Assembly: GCA_025435555.1 (NCBI GenBank)
Contig: JAIWWG010000089.1
Location: 59,527 to 123,526 of the forward strand
Length of the DNA stretch: 64,000 nucleotides
Reading direction: 5' to 3'
DNA from: Chytriomyces cf. hyalinus JEL632
Taxonomy: Eukaryota; Chytridiomycota; Chytridiomycetes; Chytridiales; Chytriomycetaceae
Part shown: one piece after another, positions 55,188-64,000 of the stretch
Layout of the letters: each line of letters starts with the position of its first letter
Position numbering within the stretch: the first letter of the stretch is position 1
Translations under genes and position numbers: made by a program
The notes under the pieces: model-generated
Told to the model about the DNA's origin: nothing
The model's input: only the letters and a program-made list of their open reading frames with translations
Databases searched by the model: none

Positions 55188-55607
55188 TGTTGGAACCACA
55201 CTCTTTTGGGTTCACAATGATTATGACCAGAGAGAATCTGATCAGGTAACTTAAACAGTGATGTCAGTATCACTGCTCACTTGCACTATAAGTTCACCAA
55301 TAGTTTAATACCTTAAACAGTGATGTCAGTATCACTGCTCACTTGCACTATAAGTTCACAAACAGAAAGAGAAAGAAATGGTCCAACTAAATAGGAAAAG
55401 GTAGAAGAATGAAAACCAATCAGAATCATCCTGGAAGCATGACAATGGAAGCAGTTTTCCATTGTCATGAAAAATCCGAAATTTCTCTCCAGAACTAAAA
55501 ACAATTTTCCCACTCCTCCAATCACAAGCTGCACACCAATCACTAGTTGCAAGCTTGCCTCCTTCATCTCCACTCCTCATGACACCTCTAACACTGGTGT
55601 CTCAACA
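55188..55607 (-). repeat. 5' LTR of copia element
   Basis: 420 bp, about 99% identical to the other LTR. It also carries the tandem ~47-bp internal repeat, a candidate enhancer. Confidence 0.93.
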
Positions 55608-56407
55608 GAAGTTTCTTCTTCTGAAGGGTTGATCTCTGTGTTGAGAGATGAGTTAGCTTGAGTAGTAAATGTAGATATACTAATCATACCATGATTGTTG
55701 GCTGGGTTATTAGCTGTGGTCTGGTCTAGAAGGGTTCCAGTAGCTTGAGTAGCAGCAGAGATAGCAGCTTGTGTAGCCAGCTTCATGACAATATCATGTT
55801 GCTGCTGGTACATATCTTCCAACTTCTTGGCAGTGGCAGTATGTCTTGCATCAAATTGAGCAGTGGTCTCAGGCTCCACAGGTCTGGAGTTAACAGGATG
55901 AAAGAGTACAGTAGCACCCCTTTTGTCCTTGGGGATGTAGAGTTCTTCACCAGAGCCAAACTTCTGCTCAGCAAGCAGAAGGTACTGTCTCATCCAGCTG
56001 GTAAACTCTCCAGCATCAGCATAAGCAGGGAGCTTAGTGAGTTCAGAACTAGAGGTAGTTCCAGAGGTGCTGGAATGTCCAGTTGCCTTGGCCATTACAG
56101 CAGCTCCAGCCTTGGTAGTCTTGACCATGGTGAAGGTAGCTACTTGGGTAGCATCCATGCCAGCAGGGCCAGCAGAGGGAGGAAGTGCTGCATCACTGTG
56201 ATGAGTGGTAGCAGACTTGGTAGGGACCAGCTTCTTCTTGGGAGGACCTCCATCAGCAGGATCCTCAGCTTGGAGTTCACTTGGGACAGGAAGACCACTG
56301 GTAGCATGAGGACCACTTGCAGAGGGAGGGCCAGAGAGAGAGAGAGAGATGGACACAGCCTCACTGAGACTTGCCATTGCAGCTTGGTCCATGGTTGATT
56401 CTGACAT
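55608..56407 (-). pseudogene. gag-like ORF of the second retroelement, right copy truncated by copia
   Basis: Starts MSESTMDQAAMASLSEAVSI at 56407 and stays open through ATFTMVKTTKAGAAVMAKATG, LPAYADAGEFTSWMRQYLLL, KRGATVLFHPVNSRPVEPET and EDMYQQQHD. Then it runs into the copia 5' LTR at 55607, which supplies a chance stop about ten codons further. It is intact where the left copy is frameshifted, but lacks the C-terminal coiled-coil region. The sequence after about 55690 differs from the left copy. Confidence 0.6.
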
Positions 56408-57290
56408 TGTGTGAGGATTTGGGTTTTGGGCTTTGATAGGATTTATTATCTTAAGGTGAATCACAACACATCAAAACAGCTCTCCTTATATACATTTTTG
56501 GCTCCTGCAAAATCTCATTGGGCTTTCTTCAGTTTCACTTTTGAGCCACCCTTTTTTCCATTTCATTTGTCATTTCAGTTCTACAAATGAGATTTGATGT
56601 GAAATCATCCATTTTTCATTTTGCAGTTTGAAATTGCTGAAAAAGTGAGTCAGTGCTGACAATTCAGTTTTTTCAGGCTGATTAGTCATTCATTGCTGGC
56701 TGACAGTTAAGGCTTGTCAATCATAATTAATATCCCCACACTGGGTAAGGTTATTGATTAATTGCTTGACTGGCTTGACATATTAGTCATACAAAAGTAG
56801 TAATAGAATACTTTTCCAAGTTGATTTCTATTTCTTCTTCTTCTGCTTATTTCTCTATAAAGATCAGAAGATAGCTGCATGAAACTGGCAGCAGTGTGGG
56901 TTGAACCAGGGACCTGTTGGTCTGTAGTCGCGAACCTTAACAACTAGGCCAGAATCATATAAATTCCACACATTTGCTCTCCAACCATGTTTATGCTTGA
57001 TCAGAGCAGGAATTGTTGAAGTCATGTAGTGGAATAAGCTATTGTCATCTGCAAGTCTACACCCTTTATAGAACACGAAGATTCGTGTATTCATTCCTTG
57101 TTATCTACTAGACGTTTACCCTACTCAATGTCATAATTCATGCCCATATGTATTGAGGTTGGTGGAATGGTGAGGCATGTGACTCTTCTTTATCTGCAGT
57201 AGAGAATAAGAGATGAATCAGGGAGAATTAACCTTTATTGAAGTAAATAGTGCTCCATCACTTGAGACTGATATTCAACAATTCTCATTC
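55690..57290 (-). repeat. right arm of inverted repeat (second retroelement family)
   Basis: Reverse-complement homologue of 48830-50420, with the same order outer end, tRNA-like module, TATA-like element, gag-like start. An AG-dinucleotide microsatellite at about 56333-56350 lies within the ORF. Confidence 0.75.
56893..56958 (-). other. tRNA-like Pol III promoter module, right arm
   Basis: On the minus strand: A box TGGCCTAGTTGTTAAGG and B box CTGGTTCAACCC at normal tRNA spacing. The anticodon stem is not convincing, so no functional tRNA is called. Confidence 0.6.
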
Positions 57291-57310
57291 CATAGACTCT
57301 GCAAAAGGGC

Positions 57311-57655
57311 TTAAAGGTGTACAACCTCAACATGTAGAGTTGACACAGTTTCCTCCAGAGAACCCACAGACAGTTTCAGGTTGGCATTCTCTCTTTGCAA
57401 CTCTCTGTTGCAGGAGGCCACAGGGCTTTTGAGCGCCAAACATTCTTTGGGATGATGCTTGTCTGTATGAAAGTCAGTATCAGAGGAGGAGGCCAAGTCC
57501 ATGATCATGATCAAGCCCTTATCCATCATTTTCTCTTTTTTGGGGGAAACTTCTGTTTTAGGTGTCTGAAAGTTTTGCTGCAGTTCCAACTCACTTACAG
57601 ATTGGCATGAAATATGAATACGCACATTGGTCAGCAAGTTCAAATAAAATTCCAA
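57311..57655 (-). pseudogene. coiled-coil ORF remnant between inverted arm and LINE fragment
   Basis: Minus-strand frame with Lys/Glu-rich sequence ending in a heptad-like LQRENANLKLSVGSLEETVSTL. Its N-terminal codon is a TTG. It may be a piece of a retroelement ORF1. No domain recognised. Confidence 0.3.
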
Positions 57656-57754
57656 GGAATAAAGGGCAGAAATGTAAAAGCAGCAGAGGTCCCAGGTTTG
57701 GCAGGGTTGTCCGAGTGGCTGGCCACCTGGGTGTGGGATGCAGTTACAAGGTTG

Positions 57755-58462
57755 TCACGCTGGCAGTGGTCTAGCAGGAGCATCTGGCTCAGCCCAGTGG
57801 CCATGCGCTTGCTGGTAGAGATGTCGACATTCAGTGTAGATGAGCAAGACTGCTTCAGCTATGTCAGAGTATGCATTGGTTTCATTGGGTTTGGTGTTCC
57901 AGAATTTGTTCATGACAGAGTCAATCCACGTTTTGCATCCAACAGGGGGCTCCAGTGTGGGGTGTCTTGCAGCGAGAAGGGCAGAGGTGCCAGAGCAGTC
58001 AGCACTATGGGTTTGGGACATTCCAGTGCCGCACTTAAGGCAGTTGTCATGTCAGGTGACAATTCCAAGCATCCAGTGGAGGATTGTGTTGCAAGTCTTG
58101 CAGCTGATTCCCTAGCAGGCTTTCAGGTATGGCTGTATATCATCTTCTGTCTCAACTTGGATGGCACCCGCAATTGTATTAGGGTTGTTGTCCAGATTGA
58201 CAATGGATTCCTGACACAGTTCCCTGTGGATCATGTCAGTCAAAGCTTTGAGCGGTTTGGGTGGAGGCTTGAATGGGACTTCTGCCAGTGGGGGTGGGAC
58301 AAGTGGTTCCTGACAGTAATCAATCCATTTAGCATCAGGGTGTTGGGTGAGGGGGTTGAGATGAGCAAGTTGGGGTACACATTCCTGGGAAGGTAGGCCC
58401 ACGCCCAGATCCAAGCAGCTGGGATGGAATGGTCTGTGGAGTTGTGCAGGCAAGATGATCAC
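57755..58462 (-). mobile_element. 5'-truncated LINE fragment
   Basis: Minus-strand frames (58462-58112 and 58021-57755) match the C-terminal part of the LINE protein at 60957-62891: DAKWIDYCQEPLVPPP versus DAKWIDFRQQPLVPPP, SIVNLDNNPNTIAGAIQVET, HSADCSG, LIYTECRHLYQQAHGHWAEPDAPARPLP. Only the zinc-knuckle and tail remain; the RT domain is absent, as is typical of 5'-truncated LINE insertions. A frameshift between the two segments breaks it. Confidence 0.8.
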
Positions 58463-58599
58463 ATCCTAAGTGTGTTTCAATTGCTGATGATGCTGTTGGT
58501 GTTCTCTTGAACCTTGGCTGAACCTTATCAACTGACTTTACTGTAAAAAATTGCTAAACTGAAATAAATCTGACAAACATTCAAAAAGAAAGACAACCA

Positions 58600-59740
58600 A
58601 ATGTCAAGAACATCAGAACAAAAGAACAGAAGCTTCACCTCAGCCATCTCATGCCTCAGCCAACTCACACTCCACAGTGGCACAACCAGTCAGGTATTCT
58701 TTGAACAATGAGATGCATCTGTTTGTTAACCACAACAATTCTAGAGACTCAGAGTATCCATCAAACATTCCATTGAAACTTGATATGAACCAAGTATTGG
58801 TTGATCCCTGCACTGGAGCCAATGTTGCACAGGGCTTCTTCCTTACCAACACCAAACCAAGTCACCAAATCAAATGGCAAGAAATCCAATGCAGAATGTG
58901 GATTCTGGTCAGCATCAATGCATTTGGGAAAATAATTTGGCATCACTGAAATGAATGCAAGATTGGTTGTTGATTTTCTAGTGCCTGGCAGGCCAAGGAT
59001 CCATCTGAAACCAGACTTGCAGAGAACACACTCATGCAGGAATTTGAACTGGTCATGAAACGATTTGCAACAGAAAAGAATGAGTTTTGTTGATGGTGAT
59101 CCTGATCCATGCAAATAAGCAGTGTTTAATCTGAAGATCTACTGGGTGTAGGAATACGTGTGTGGATATAGAGTTGTGGTTTCGAATTTATGTTGTTTAA
59201 AGGATCTGGTTGTGCTGTTCCCAAATAATAAGGCGCCACCTTTTGTTGCAGAACCAGCACAAGTACATGGTACACTTTCTTGTCCAGAGGATCTGAGAAG
59301 TACCCAGACATGTCCATCATCAAGTTCATAACCTGCAGAACCAAGAATGAAGGGTGCCGTGGAAAACATTACCAAAGAAAAACATTTACCTTGAAGGACA
59401 AACCCCCCATCTCCAGGCAGACACCCAGAACACCTTTGAACACTTTTGACTCTTCATCCTTCACCTCTTCTGGCTCCTTGCCGTAAGTCTCCAGTGCGTG
59501 GCAATCCAGCAATTTCTCAAGCTCACCTTCAGACAATCCTGCAGTCTTGGCCCCCCCCTTTGCAAATCCTGATGAGGGTGAGTTTGGCAGCTGGCCATTT
59601 GTTCAGCATAGGGCTGCCCTCTACGTGAATTCTATGTGAATGACTTGCTTGAGTCTGGTCGTAGTGCCAGTGGAATCGATCTTGATGTCGATCAGTGTGG
59701 GTTTGTTGTTGTAGGTGAGAGTGCAGAGGATGGTGTGCAT
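58600..59740 (-). pseudogene. crinkler (CRN)-type effector pseudogene
   Basis: The frame from the ATG at 59740 has a short ubiquitin-like start (MHTILCTLTYNN, IDIKIDSTGTTTRLKQVI) then stops. A shifted frame continues with AAKLTLIRIC, breaks again at an 8-G run near 59556, and continues as EGELEKLLDCHALETYGKE. A GTAAAT...CTGCAG intron leads to SGYFSDPLDKK and HVLVLV (about 59240-59285), the conserved HVLV-type end of the crinkler N-terminal domain. Further on are a degenerate P-loop GLPGTRKST (about 58975-59000) and TWFISS. Crinklers are multi-copy proteins with a conserved N-terminus and diverse nuclear-acting C-terminal domains, expanded in chytrids and oomycetes. Several stops and frameshifts make this copy dead. 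Confidence 0.6.
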
Positions 59741-60760
59741 TTTTCTGCAACTCTTTATTTTGCAATTTTATGTTTGCTGTCTTCCCAAACTGGCAAACAC
59801 GATATGCTGTGTTTTCCTGGTAATTGGGTGCCCAAAACATTTTTTACTTCTTGTGATGCACCTCTTTCCTCTGACTTGAGTTGGTTCAAAGAGGCCTGCA
59901 TGCAGATTGCTTTGCAGAGAATCCTGACGCATCAACATGTTGTGCTGCAGTAAGGTATTCCTCCAAATTCCAGGAATGCACAAAAAACTCTTCATCGCAG
60001 CTGGCTCTGTCATCATCCATATTTGTCTCAGGCCCACAGGAGGGCATTGCGCATACAACAGCCATCGTTGCTTCTCCAGGGCGCTCTTGCTCCATGCCTT
60101 ACAATATCTCATGATAGAAGCATTGTGAAGTAACGACTGTTATTCATGGAGTTTATTCTTTTTCTTTGCTAGTTGTTAGTTCTTTTCCTTCTTTCTTTCC
60201 TTTTTCTTTGGTTTTATTTTATTGTTCATTGTTGTTCTATTTCTGGGCAAGAGATTGCCCCATGACAATGCAATAAACCCAGAAGTATGCTGAAATCAAT
60301 CATCTAGGGAAGGTGGCTCTGAACTAGACACAATGCAGATTGAATTCCTGTCAAGAACAAAGCTGCGATGCGTCCCTCTGGGAGAAATCCGATGCGTCAT
60401 GGTCCTGGAAGCTAGTGGACTACTAATTTCAGGTCTTGGCATTCTCATATGGAAGTGCCCTGAACCACTCCTTTTTGCGTGAAAGGCGGCGTTAGCAGTC
60501 AGTGTCCAAAGGCGAAAGCTGGAGGCCATGTGAGTTCTCTATTCACAGTAGAGGGGTTTGACGTGTTGTGCTACTTTTCCTGTTTGTCGAAGACAGAAGC
60601 TATCCCATTCACGTCCCCCATGGTGTAGCAGGCAGGACAAGGATACTATGACACTATCAGAGGACGAATGCTTGCTGGTGGAGCAGTGTAGGGAAGAAGA
60701 GTACCGACCACATGTGAAATTGGTTTACAATCAGGCCAAAATTCAGGATGCGTAATGCTA
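59741..60760. other. region upstream of crinkler remnant
   Basis: A minus-strand frame starting MEQERPGEATMAVVCAM at 60095 has no recognised domain and may be chance or a decayed fragment. Nothing else supported in 60130-60760. Confidence 0.35.
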
Positions 60761-60761
60761 T

Positions 60762-60773
60762 GTTAACCCTTAC
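60762..60773. repeat. LINE target-site duplication, left copy
   Basis: GTTAACCCTTAC, identical to 63455-63466, at the 3' side of the LINE. It contains the telomere-like hexamer AACCCT. Confidence 0.65.
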
Positions 60774-63454
60774 GTTTTCAGTTTCTTTTAATCAAGTTAC
60801 ACAGTAACACAAGTGCGGGGTTGAAAGATAGCAAAAATCACTCAAAAAAAGTTCAAGAACTCCAAAGAATCAGAAGTAAAGTGCGGAAATGTTAAGAAAA
60901 CAGATGATCGGTAAAGGTAATAAGATATGTATGGTCAGTTCGGGCTTGACGGTTGATTATCCAGGCTCCGGGTTTTGCCGTGGTCGCCCAAGCGGGGCTC
61001 CCCCGGGTTGAGGTATGCGATTTCGCGGTCTTCGAGGCGGCAGTGGTCGTGCGGGTGCATCTGGCTCGGCCCAGTAGCCATTGGCTTGCTGTTGGAGGTG
61101 GCGACATTCGGTGTAGATGAGTGCTACAGCAGCAGAGACGTCATTGTATGAGTCAATTTCAGAGGGCGGTGTGTTCCGGACTTCATTCAGGATTGTGTCA
61201 AGCCATGTCATGCGGCCGACAGGGGGTGCAAGTGTTTCGCGGTTGATTCGCAGGAAGGCAGTGGCACCGGAGCAGTCAGCAGCATGGGATCGGGTCAGTA
61301 CGTCGTTGCACTTGAGGCACGGTTCGTGTCGGGTGACGGCACCAAGAGTCCAGCGAAGGATGTTGTTGCGTGTTTTGCGGTCGATTCCCTTGCAGGCAGT
61401 CAGATACGGCCGGACTGGGTCTTTGGTTTCGACTTGGATTGCGCCAGCAATGGTGTCCAGGTTGTTGTCCAAGTTGAGGATGGATTCCTTGCGCAGCTTC
61501 TTGCGAGCATTGTCAGACAGCGCTTGTTTTGGCTTCGGAGGGTACCGGAACGGAACTTCAGCTGGAGGTGGGGGAACCAGTGGTTGCTGTCGAAAATCAA
61601 TCCATTTAGCATCCACATGAGTCACAAGTGGGTTGGAGCGAGCAAGGCGGGGAAGACATTCCTGAAATGGTTTGTCAGCACCAAGCAGAGCGCCGCGCCA
61701 GAAACGAACAGCCGGGATAGAACGATCAGTTGAGTTATGCAATCGGGAGGACCACATGAGATTGAGCTCGGTAGCACGGTGTTTGAATGGTTCGACTTGC
61801 AGCAGCTTGTGGAGAGCGGCAGTGGACATGTTGCGGGGTGTTGATGTGAGAGTCCGTAGTGCAAGACGTTGGACCGACTCGTACAACTTGAGTGTGGACG
61901 CGGATGGGAGCTTGAGAGCAATGCCATATTCAAGAACCGGCCGAATGAAACTCCTGTAGATAGTAACAGAAGCTGCAGGAGCCCAGCCCATTGCATTCAT
62001 ACCTACCGACGCCAGCGCCACAATGACACCACGCGCTTTTGATGTTCGTTCCTTTGCCAGCAGAGCCCAGTTGATTCCGTGTTGACCAAAAGGGATGCCG
62101 AGATACGGGGCACATTGCTGGGATGGAAGGTCCACGTTGTAGAGCTTGAGAGGTATATCACGCTGTGCTGGAACAGGACCGAGATAGATGCACTTGGATG
62201 GCGAGAACCGGATGCCGACAGTGTTGGACCATTCCTCACACGTTCGGAGCAGGACTGCGAGATCATGTTGATTTGCAGCTACCAAGGACGTATCGTCTGC
62301 AAACAGGAGGTTATTGAGATGGATACCGTTGATTCGAATTCGCGGGATTCCAGGAGCACGTAGCCGAATTGAGAGACCATGGATGTGACAGTTGAACAAA
62401 ATCGGGGACAGAGTAGCACCCTGCAAAAGACCTCGTTCGTTGTCAATCGGATCACTAATCACGCCAGCCACCACCAGACAGCACGAGTTGTGATCGAAAA
62501 GATCCTGGAGCCGTGCAAGCATGAATTCATCCAGGCCAAAGACTTGTGTGAGCATTTGCCAAAGAACCCGTCGATCAACTTCGTCATATGCCGCTTTGAT
62601 GTCTAGCAGGATAGTCGAAGCATGTTCATTGGTGTTCAGGGTTTCGTGGAGAACCATGGCTTGATCGAGCGAGGACCGACCGGGTCTGAAGCCACCTTGA
62701 AAGTCATCGAGTTGTTGCATTACGGGTCCAAGTTCAGGAACAAGCAGCCGCTCGTAGAGTCGTCGTATCGTACTTGTCAGCGCAATGGGTCGGTAGTTTG
62801 CAATGTCCTGATCAGATCCCTTCTTCTTGAAGACTGGCACAATGAGCGCCTTCCTCCAGTCAGATGGAATAGTTGCAGCAGCATGGACCATGGGCAGGAA
62901 ACACTGAGAACGTCAGCCATGAGATCGCCACCGGCTTTGATGAGTTCAGCAGGAATTCCATCGGATCCAGTAGCCTTCCGAGTGGGAGTCCAGCAATCGC
63001 AGACATGATCGCATCCGGGTTGAAGACTTCCTGAGTTGGACGCGACTGGATTTCCTCAAGCGCAGGGGGTCCAGGTTGGGGATGTCCAGTCGGAGGTGCT
63101 CCAAAGGTAGTTCGAAAATGGGCAGCGTGTTCATTGATTTTCGCCGGGTCCAGTTTGCAGACAGTGCGGTCTTTTCGCGACTTGGCTCCTTTACCATGCG
63201 CATGAACGAGGACATGTTTTGTGGGACTGTGAGCTTATCGACAGCATCTTCGAAGAGCACGCGCTTGCGTGTGGTCAGATCCGCCCGGTAAGCACGCTGA
63301 GTGTTGGTCAGTTCGGAAGCAAGGCGTTTGATTTCGAGACGAGACAACTGGCCACGCTCGATTTCCTGTTGCACGTTCGCAAGTTCTTGCTGCACGTTGT
63401 CCCGACTTTGTTCAAGCTCATCAGTCCAAAACTCCGATGGCAGATGGTCAGAGA
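60774..63454 (-). mobile_element. LINE (non-LTR) retrotransposon, 5'-truncated and frameshifted
   Basis: Minus-strand element. The frame 62891-60957 encodes reverse transcriptase: WRKALIVPVFKKKGSDQDIANYRPIALTS, FQGGFRPGRSSLDQ, LLDIKAAYDEVDRRVLW, GLLQGATLSPILFN, and the catalytic LLFADDTSLVA. A C-terminal zinc knuckle CLKCNDVLTRSHAADC and a Pro/Arg tail follow. Upstream (to about 63460), RT N-terminal sequence with TGSDGIPAELIKAGG continues through at least two frameshifts near 62905 and 62975. No endonuclease domain is seen, so the 5' part is missing. A 12-bp direct repeat, GTTAACCCTTAC, at 60762-60773 and 63455-63466 is the likely target-site duplication. Confidence 0.88.
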
Positions 63455-63466
63455 GTTAACCCTTAC
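63455..63466. repeat. LINE target-site duplication, right copy
   Basis: GTTAACCCTTAC, at the 5'-truncated side of the LINE. Confidence 0.65.
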
Positions 63467-63840
63467 TAATGTGAAGCCATTGGGGGAAGACAGTCAGACA
63501 CTGAGATGGAAGAAGATAGTATTTACCAAACCGCGCTTTAAAGGGAATTGTCCTTTTTAGCTTGCTATAAAGCTAGAGCGATTTTTTCTCCGTAACACTT
63601 TTTTTCCCGCTGCTACAGGAAACACGCTAGCTTCCTGACACAGGAGGATCACTTATTGTTCCTGCTGCGACAGGAAACACTGGAGTTTCTGTGCCAACTG
63701 AAGTATTTTTGTACTTCAAGTTCTGTATAATAAACACCAGTTCAAAACCAAATACATCCCATTATCCCCATCCTCAGTAATTCATGATTGCCTTTACAGA
63801 ACTGCCGAACGGCAATGCACAATTGTCCTTCACAGAATTT
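63467..63840. other. non-coding region downstream of LINE
   Basis: No gene. Two similar segments, ctgctacaggaaacacgctagcttcctg near 63609 and ctgctgcgacaggaaacactgg near 63663, form an imperfect direct duplication. Confidence 0.4.
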
Positions 63841-63859
63841 TATCTGCTATTGTATCCGG

Positions 63860-64000
63860 CATTTTGAAAAATGGCAGATTCTGCTCAGGGAACCCGCGTT
63901 TTAAAAAACGGCGGATTCTGTTCAGGGAACCCGCGTTTTAAAAATGGCGGATTCTGTTAAGGGAACCCGCGTTTTAAAAAACGGCAGATTTTATAGTGGG
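63860..64000. repeat. tandem repeat array at right edge
   Basis: At least three and a half copies of an about 40-bp unit (core ggcggattctgttcaggg plus aacccgcgttttaaaaa), with small differences between copies. The array continues beyond the window. Confidence 0.9.

Larger units (their letters stand above)
50780..55607 (-). mobile_element. Ty1/copia LTR retrotransposon, nearly intact
   Basis: 4828-bp element on the minus strand: LTRs at 55188-55607 (5') and 50780-51200 (3'), a primer-binding-site-like stretch just inside the 5' LTR, one long gag-pol ORF, and a polypurine tract GAAGGGGAG just before the 3' LTR. LTRs begin TGTTG and end CAACA. They differ by about two substitutions and one single-base indel over 420 bp, so insertion or conversion is recent. 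The flanking pentamers (ATGGG left, GAAGT right) do not match, so the expected target-site duplication is missing. Confidence 0.93.

Noticed and set aside
57700-57780. Sequence tgtccgagtggctggcc resembling a tRNA-Ser/Leu A box
   Set aside because: No B box at proper distance and no cloverleaf; it lies at the tail of the LINE fragment.

Overview
The window looks like a nuclear contig from a zoosporic fungus, most likely Chytridiomycota. Genes are compact and rich in short GT-AG introns (about 55-250 nt) with fungal-type products. The strongest pointers are an enkurin gene (a flagellar protein lost in Dikarya), a crinkler-type remnant (a family expanded in chytrids), a GDP-L-fucose synthase and a YANK-type kinase. 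The genus cannot be named from sequence alone.

Layout. 1-6.6 kb: three homeodomain genes (the first cut by the window edge), with a tRNA-Arg(ACG) and a myristoylated YANK-like kinase between the second and third. 6.9-13.3 kb: housekeeping block (BMT6-like rRNA methyltransferase, RING-H2 protein with SUMO-interacting motif, delta-12 desaturase, cytidine deaminase, MCTS1/TMA20). 13.4-16.0 kb: three tandem double-psi-beta-barrel (expansin-like) surface proteins. 16.4-28.1 kb: enkurin, S-adenosylhomocysteinase, mitochondrial uL5, a large Sel1-repeat protein, a LysM-CAP secreted protein and a CCCH/CHY zinc-finger protein. 28.7-30.3 kb: decayed duplications. 30.8-34.7 kb: a tandem pair of LysM-DPBB secreted proteins. 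34.85-36.6 kb: a leucine-rich-repeat receptor-like pseudogene. 37.4-46.3 kb: a small presumed mitochondrial protein, NOT2, GDP-L-fucose synthase and CAND1.

From 46.5 kb to the end the window is a repeat-rich region: an HNH-nuclease pseudogene whose upstream unit recurs inverted at 28.7-30 kb; a nearly intact Ty1/copia element (50780-55607) with about 99% identical LTRs, no target-site duplication, and flanks that are diverged inverted copies of a second element carrying a tRNA-like Pol III module and a gag-like ORF; a truncated LINE fragment; a crinkler pseudogene; and a second LINE flanked by a 12-bp direct repeat containing a telomere-like motif. The right edge has a tandem array of about 40-bp units.

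Shared biology: six genes between 13 and 35 kb encode predicted extracellular or wall-binding proteins built from LysM, DPBB and CAP modules, which suggests a local cell-wall/chitin-remodelling neighbourhood. The remaining genes are unlinked housekeeping functions. Introns were assigned by eye, so gene spans are firmer than individual splice sites.
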